DNA from: CAZYWA01 sp964650975 [NCBI: uncultured bacterium]
Lineage (GTDB): Bacteria; JADJOY01
NCBI GenBank assembly: GCA_964650975.1
Contig: CAZYWA010000112.1
Location: 1-17,760, forward strand
DNA length: 17,760 nt
Direction: 5' to 3'
Each line of letters opens with the position of its first letter. Position 1 is the first letter of the stretch. Below, piece by piece: positions 14,955 to 17,760 of this stretch. Below the pieces are notes generated by a model. It worked only from the letters and a program-made list of their open reading frames with translations. It searched no databases and was not told where the DNA came from. Both the position numbers and the translations under genes were made by a program.

Positions 14955-15590
14955 AGTGTGTCGCGCGTTGGTCGACGCCGGGCCCTTTCGATTCCGTACC
15001 ACGCCGGCGGGACGTCGACGGCGGCCCAGATCCTCGAGGGTGATGGCCCAACGCTCGTGGTCGCGCCACTGCCCTGCCAGCTTCAGGAGCCGAAGCGCGA
15101 CCCCTTCGCACCGAAGACCGCACTTCGCCGCCACCGCGCGCGAAGCGAGGTTCTCCGGACGAATGTTCGCCTCGACCCGATGGAGCTTCAACTCCTCGAA
15201 GGCGTAGCGGATCGCCAACGCGAGAGCTTCGCTCATCAAGCCCTTGTTCGAATGGCGCCTGCCGATCCAGTAGCCGGCGAAGCAACTCTGGAACGGCCCT
15301 CGCGAGATGTCGCTCAGGCTGACCTGCCCGAGGAGCGCCTTCGTTTCGTTGTCGCACACGAAGAACCGGCGTGTGCGCTCGGTACTCGCCGAAACCAGCA
15401 ATCGCTCGAACGCCTCGGCTCCATACGGGTCGAATCCGCGAGGGACCGCAGGCTCAGCGAGACGCAGGTAATTGCGGTTCTCGCGGCGAAGCCTGACCCA
15501 ATCGGCAAAATCGCCGGGGCGGGGCGGCCGCAAGTGAACCCTGTCACCAGCGATGGAAGCCAACCCCCCGGAACGGGCCGGTTTCTTCAC
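14940..15590 (-). CDS. RimJ/RimL-type GNAT N-acetyltransferase
   Basis: This is a 216-aa protein if it starts at the GTG at 15590, which overlaps the upstream methyltransferase stop as GTGA and suggests coupling. An in-frame ATG at 15653 would add 21 basic residues inside the upstream gene, and a TTG at 15563 is a shorter option. The fold is GNAT: RVHLRPPRPGDFADWV at the start, GQVSLSDISRGPFQSCFAGYWIG, the acetyl-CoA loop RRHSNKG followed by LMSEALALAIRYAFEELKLHRVEA, then NLASRAVAAKCGLRCEG and GQWRDHERW. That ending and the overall pattern closely follow E. coli RimJ, which acetylates a ribosomal protein N-terminus. In this setting N-acetylation of an amino sugar made by a DegT enzyme is an attractive alternative. 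The fold is firm; the substrate is not. Confidence 0.85.
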   Translation of the reverse strand: MKKPARSGGLASIAGDRVHLRPPRPGDFADWVRLRRENRNYLRLAEPAVPRGFDPYGAEAFERLLVSASTERTRRFFVCDNETKALLGQVSLSDISRGPFQSCFAGYWIGRRHSNKGLMSEALALAIRYAFEELKLHRVEANIRPENLASRAVAAKCGLRCEGVALRLLKLAGQWRDHERWAITLEDLGRRRRPAGVVRNRKGPASTNARHTSTSR

Positions 15591-16309
15591 GAGCCGCAGA
15601 CGGCGTAAAGGCTGGCGCAGAGATCGGGATAAACCTTGCCAACCTCGTAGCAACCGTCGAGGTAGGCATCATCGATAATGCCGGCCGCGAACGCCTTGTC
15701 CATCTGATAGTTCGCAAGGCCCTTGAACACCAAACCACCGATGTGCAGGATCGAGAGACCCGCCATGCGTAAATCGCGCTGGAATGTATCGAGCGCGTAG
15801 GTTCGGCGGTGGCCGTTCCTGGCTTCGACCTCGGTCACTGCCTGCTGGTGGGTGATGAGCCCCATGCGCACCGCGATCTGGCGAGAAGGAGCATTGGCAT
15901 TCGGAGAGAGCACGAAGATCCGCCCCCCTTCCCTCAGCCAGGAGCGCGCACGTCCGAGAACCAGCACGGCGTCGTCTACGTGTTCCAAGACATTGATCAT
16001 GAACACGTCCTGGAACCGGGCGGGCAATTCGATTGTCTCGAACGTGCCGTGCCTGAACTGCACCGCGGACGAAAGCGACTTTCGAGCTTCGGCCAGCACC
16101 GCGGACGAGGCATCCACGACCGTCACGTCGGAATAGCGATTCAGGAGGAGGCGAGTCATGCCTCCCTCGTGGCAACCGAGCTCAAGCGCCGGACCATCTC
16201 CGAGAAACGGCGCGAACGTTCGCAACGCATAGCGCCGTACCGAGTCGTCGAACTGGTAGTTGTAAAGTCGATCGCCCTGCTGCTCGGCTTCTTGGTCGAA
16301 ATTCCTCAT
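15587..16309 (-). CDS. Class I SAM-dependent methyltransferase
   Basis: This is a 240-aa single-domain methyltransferase. Motif I is ALELGCHEGGMTRLLL (41-56), the acidic motif is VTVVDASSAVLAEAR (62-76), and motif IV/post-IV reads MINVLEHVDDAVLVLGRARSWLREGGRIFVLSPNANAPSRQIA (104-146). The NVLEHV and PNANAPSRQ features are common in methyltransferases of glycan and lipopolysaccharide loci, which O- or N-methylate sugars. The C-terminal part (GLVFKGLANYQMDKAF...YEVGKVYPDLCASLYAVC) is variable and may bind substrate. It lacks the zinc module and membrane anchor of the tandem pair and is not closely related to them. It sits 4 bp after the PhyH-type gene and overlaps the acetyltransferase start, so the three form one operon. 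Confidence 0.88.
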   Translation of the reverse strand: MRNFDQEAEQQGDRLYNYQFDDSVRRYALRTFAPFLGDGPALELGCHEGGMTRLLLNRYSDVTVVDASSAVLAEARKSLSSAVQFRHGTFETIELPARFQDVFMINVLEHVDDAVLVLGRARSWLREGGRIFVLSPNANAPSRQIAVRMGLITHQQAVTEVEARNGHRRTYALDTFQRDLRMAGLSILHIGGLVFKGLANYQMDKAFAAGIIDDAYLDGCYEVGKVYPDLCASLYAVCGS

Positions 16310-16313
16310 GCGA

Positions 16314-17108
16314 TCAGCCCTGATCCGCCCGGTAAAATCGCTGATCTCGCGGCTTGTACCATTCGTCGAGGCTCACCGGGACCCGGGCGTTGTACCCGAT
16401 CAACTGCCGAGCGGCCTCCGAAAGCTTGGCGCCGCGCTCCTCACCCAGAAGGCGCGCATAATCGAGCTGCGGCTTCATAAAAGGGCGGCTGAAGCTAAGC
16501 GTCATCGCATAGCGAGTTCGCGCGGAAAGGTTCTCACCCGCAGCGTGCCAAACCCTCGAATCGAAGAGAACGATCGATCCCACCGGCCCGGTGATTCTCT
16601 CCGCGTGACGAAAGAAAAAATCGGCGGTGGGCGGATCCGGGTGGTGATGTGAACCTGAGAGAATGTACGTGGCGCCGTTTTCCAGCGTGAACTCGTCCAC
16701 CATGATTAACATGTTCATCAGCAGCCGGAAATCGCCGCAGTGAGTGGCCGCGTCGCGGTGGATCTTGTGGACGTAAGTCGGCCGGCCGGGCTGCACCGTC
16801 ACCGGGTTGAACGCGTGCAACACGTAGGGACCACCAAAAAAATCCGCTACGTGATCGGAAAGCGGGAGGTGCTCCAGCAACTCGTCCAGACTGTCCGCGC
16901 CCCCGATGCTGTGGTGCGCGGTGCCGTCCGGGGCACCCGGGATGCCTGCCTTCACCTGAAACTCTGAACAAAGGCCGACGTGCTTCGTGACGTCATCGCG
17001 CATGCGGCTACACTGCGCCTCGGAAAGGAAGCTGTCGAACTGCACCCACCCGCGAACCGTCATCGCGTAATCGAAGTCCGGATATGGCAGGCTTGGACCC
17101 GAACTCAT
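16314..17108 (-). CDS. Phytanoyl-CoA dioxygenase (PhyH)-family 2-oxoglutarate/Fe(II) oxygenase
   Basis: This is a 264-aa protein with the double-stranded beta-helix oxygenase pattern of the PhyH family. The iron triad is visible as H117-x-D119 (YVHKIHRDAATH) with the distal H188 in RVWHAAGEN. The 2-oxoglutarate-binding arginine is R197 or R199 in SARTRYAMTLSF. ENGATYILSGSHHHPDPPTADFF is the conserved loop. Such enzymes hydroxylate, or oxidatively modify, small molecules and sometimes sugars. In glycan loci the substrate is usually unproven. It is the first gene of the leftward trio. The ATG at 17108 has a GGGG ribosome site 7 nt upstream, and its start lies only 14 bp from the start of the divergent acyltransferase gene. 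Confidence 0.9.
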   Translation of the reverse strand: MSSGPSLPYPDFDYAMTVRGWVQFDSFLSEAQCSRMRDDVTKHVGLCSEFQVKAGIPGAPDGTAHHSIGGADSLDELLEHLPLSDHVADFFGGPYVLHAFNPVTVQPGRPTYVHKIHRDAATHCGDFRLLMNMLIMVDEFTLENGATYILSGSHHHPDPPTADFFFRHAERITGPVGSIVLFDSRVWHAAGENLSARTRYAMTLSFSRPFMKPQLDYARLLGEERGAKLSEAARQLIGYNARVPVSLDEWYKPRDQRFYRADQG

Positions 17109-17122
17109 CTGTTGCCCCGGTG

Positions 17123-17760
17123 ATGACGGGTTACCTGAATCCGGGCTATGCAGCCTCGTTCGCGGAGTTCGGCGACCCGGTGTCGCTCACCGCATCCGGC
17201 GGCTTGGTGCTGGCACGAGCCATTCCCTCGACGGCGCATCGCGACGCCATGGGTAGCTACCCGCTCTTCTGCTGTCCCCGGTGGAGCGGTGTCGGTGAGG
17301 ATCTGGCGGAGCTGCGCCGTGCCGAGGAGCTGGTTGCCGTGAGCCTCGTGACCGATCCGTTCGGCGCGTGGGCGGAAGTCGACCTGCGCCGTTGCTTCGA
17401 CCACGTGGCTCGGTTCAAGGATCACGTCGTCTATGACCTGTCCGGCAGCCGCGAGGCCGGCGTCGCACGCTCACACCGCAGGAATGCGAGACAGTCGCTG
17501 CGAAAGATGACCGTGGAGATCGCGGCTGACCCACACCAGTTCGCCGATGAGTGCGCTTCGCTGTTTCGCTTCCTGGTCCAGCGACATCGCCTGTCTGGCA
17601 TCAAAGCGCTGTCCGACACGACTTTCAAGGGTCAGCTCGCCCTGCCCGGCGTCACGTTGCTGCGAGCCCGACTCGCGGGCGAGACGATCGCCGCGCAGAT
17701 CTGGTGTGAGCACGGCGCGGTGGCTTACAGCCACCTCACCATGGGCACGCCCGAGAGCTA
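17123..17760 (+). CDS. FemAB/BioF2-like GNAT acyltransferase, N-terminal part (runs off right edge)
   Basis: The frame is open from the ATG at 17123 to the window end (212 complete codons) without a stop. The translation begins MTGYLNPGYAASFAEFGDPV. It contains LVLARAIP and YPLFCCPRWSG, then HRRNARQSLRKM (118-129), a basic helix typical of the two-GNAT-domain Acetyltransf_6/FemAB-like family, and GVTLLRARLAGETIAAQIWCEHGAVAYSHLTMGTPES (176-212), the start of the second GNAT core. These enzymes transfer acyl or aminoacyl groups and often sit in exopolysaccharide loci. A GTG at 17120, directly in frame before the ATG, is an alternative start; the ribosome site is poor for both. The missing C-terminus prevents a finer call. 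Confidence 0.75.
   Translation, partial: MTGYLNPGYAASFAEFGDPVSLTASGGLVLARAIPSTAHRDAMGSYPLFCCPRWSGVGEDLAELRRAEELVAVSLVTDPFGAWAEVDLRRCFDHVARFKDHVVYDLSGSREAGVARSHRRNARQSLRKMTVEIAADPHQFADECASLFRFLVQRHRLSGIKALSDTTFKGQLALPGVTLLRARLAGETIAAQIWCEHGAVAYSHLTMGTPES

Noticed and set aside
14958-15608. Plus-strand ORF opposite the acetyltransferase
   Set aside because: It is a shadow of the GNAT gene, whose acetyl-CoA loop and RimJ-like ending are clear on the minus strand.
1-17760. CRISPR array, IS element, phage or toxin-antitoxin/defence module
   Set aside because: No regularly spaced repeats, transposase, integrase, or defence-type domains were seen; the gene set is a coherent glycan locus.

Overview
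This window is a GC-rich bacterial chromosome segment with strong G/C third positions, which also produces many long spurious antisense ORFs. An ABC-2 polysaccharide exporter (Wzm/Wzt) and two type IV pilin-like genes point to a diderm (Gram-negative-type) bacterium. Candidates are a Myxococcota/deltaproteobacterial, Gemmatimonadota or Eisenbacteria-like lineage, but the phylum cannot be settled from sequence alone. No tRNA, rRNA, IS element, transposase, integrase or CRISPR array was seen.

The left edge (1-869) holds two divergent prepilin-like genes. A good sigma70-type promoter faces the left one.

The rest is a surface-glycan (O-antigen or capsule-like) locus built from short blocks on alternating strands. 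Block A (minus, 880-5675) runs DegT/DnrJ-type sugar aminotransferase, Fur-family regulator, AsnB-type amidotransferase and GT4 glycosyltransferase; the last two are coupled by an ATGA overlap. Block B (plus, 5851-11400) is a GT4 glycosyltransferase with an unrecognised ~200-residue N-terminal extension, two tandem-duplicated methyltransferases (each with an N-terminal membrane segment and a zinc-ribbon-like CxxC...CxxxH module), and an FkbM-type methyltransferase. Block C (minus, 11407-13524) is wzt and wzm. Block D (plus, 13713-14954) is a second DegT-family aminotransferase. Block E (minus, 14940-17108) is a PhyH-type dioxygenase, a class I methyltransferase and a RimJ/RimL-type GNAT acetyltransferase. 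Block F (plus, 17123 to the edge) is the start of a FemAB/GNAT-like acyltransferase.

Inferred working model: the aminotransferases and the amidotransferase make amino or amidated sugars, and the acetyltransferases may acylate them. The GT4 enzymes polymerise the glycan, and up to four methyltransferases plus a 2-oxoglutarate oxygenase decorate it. Wzm/Wzt exports it across the inner membrane. Wzt carries a C-terminal extension of the kind that recognises a modified non-reducing end in the E. coli O8/O9a systems, so methyl capping of the exported chain is a reasonable hypothesis. Block junctions are very tight (6-15 bp, some overlapping), which leaves no room for ordinary intrinsic terminators. 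Blocks D-F look somewhat less GC-extreme, suggesting cassette-style assembly.
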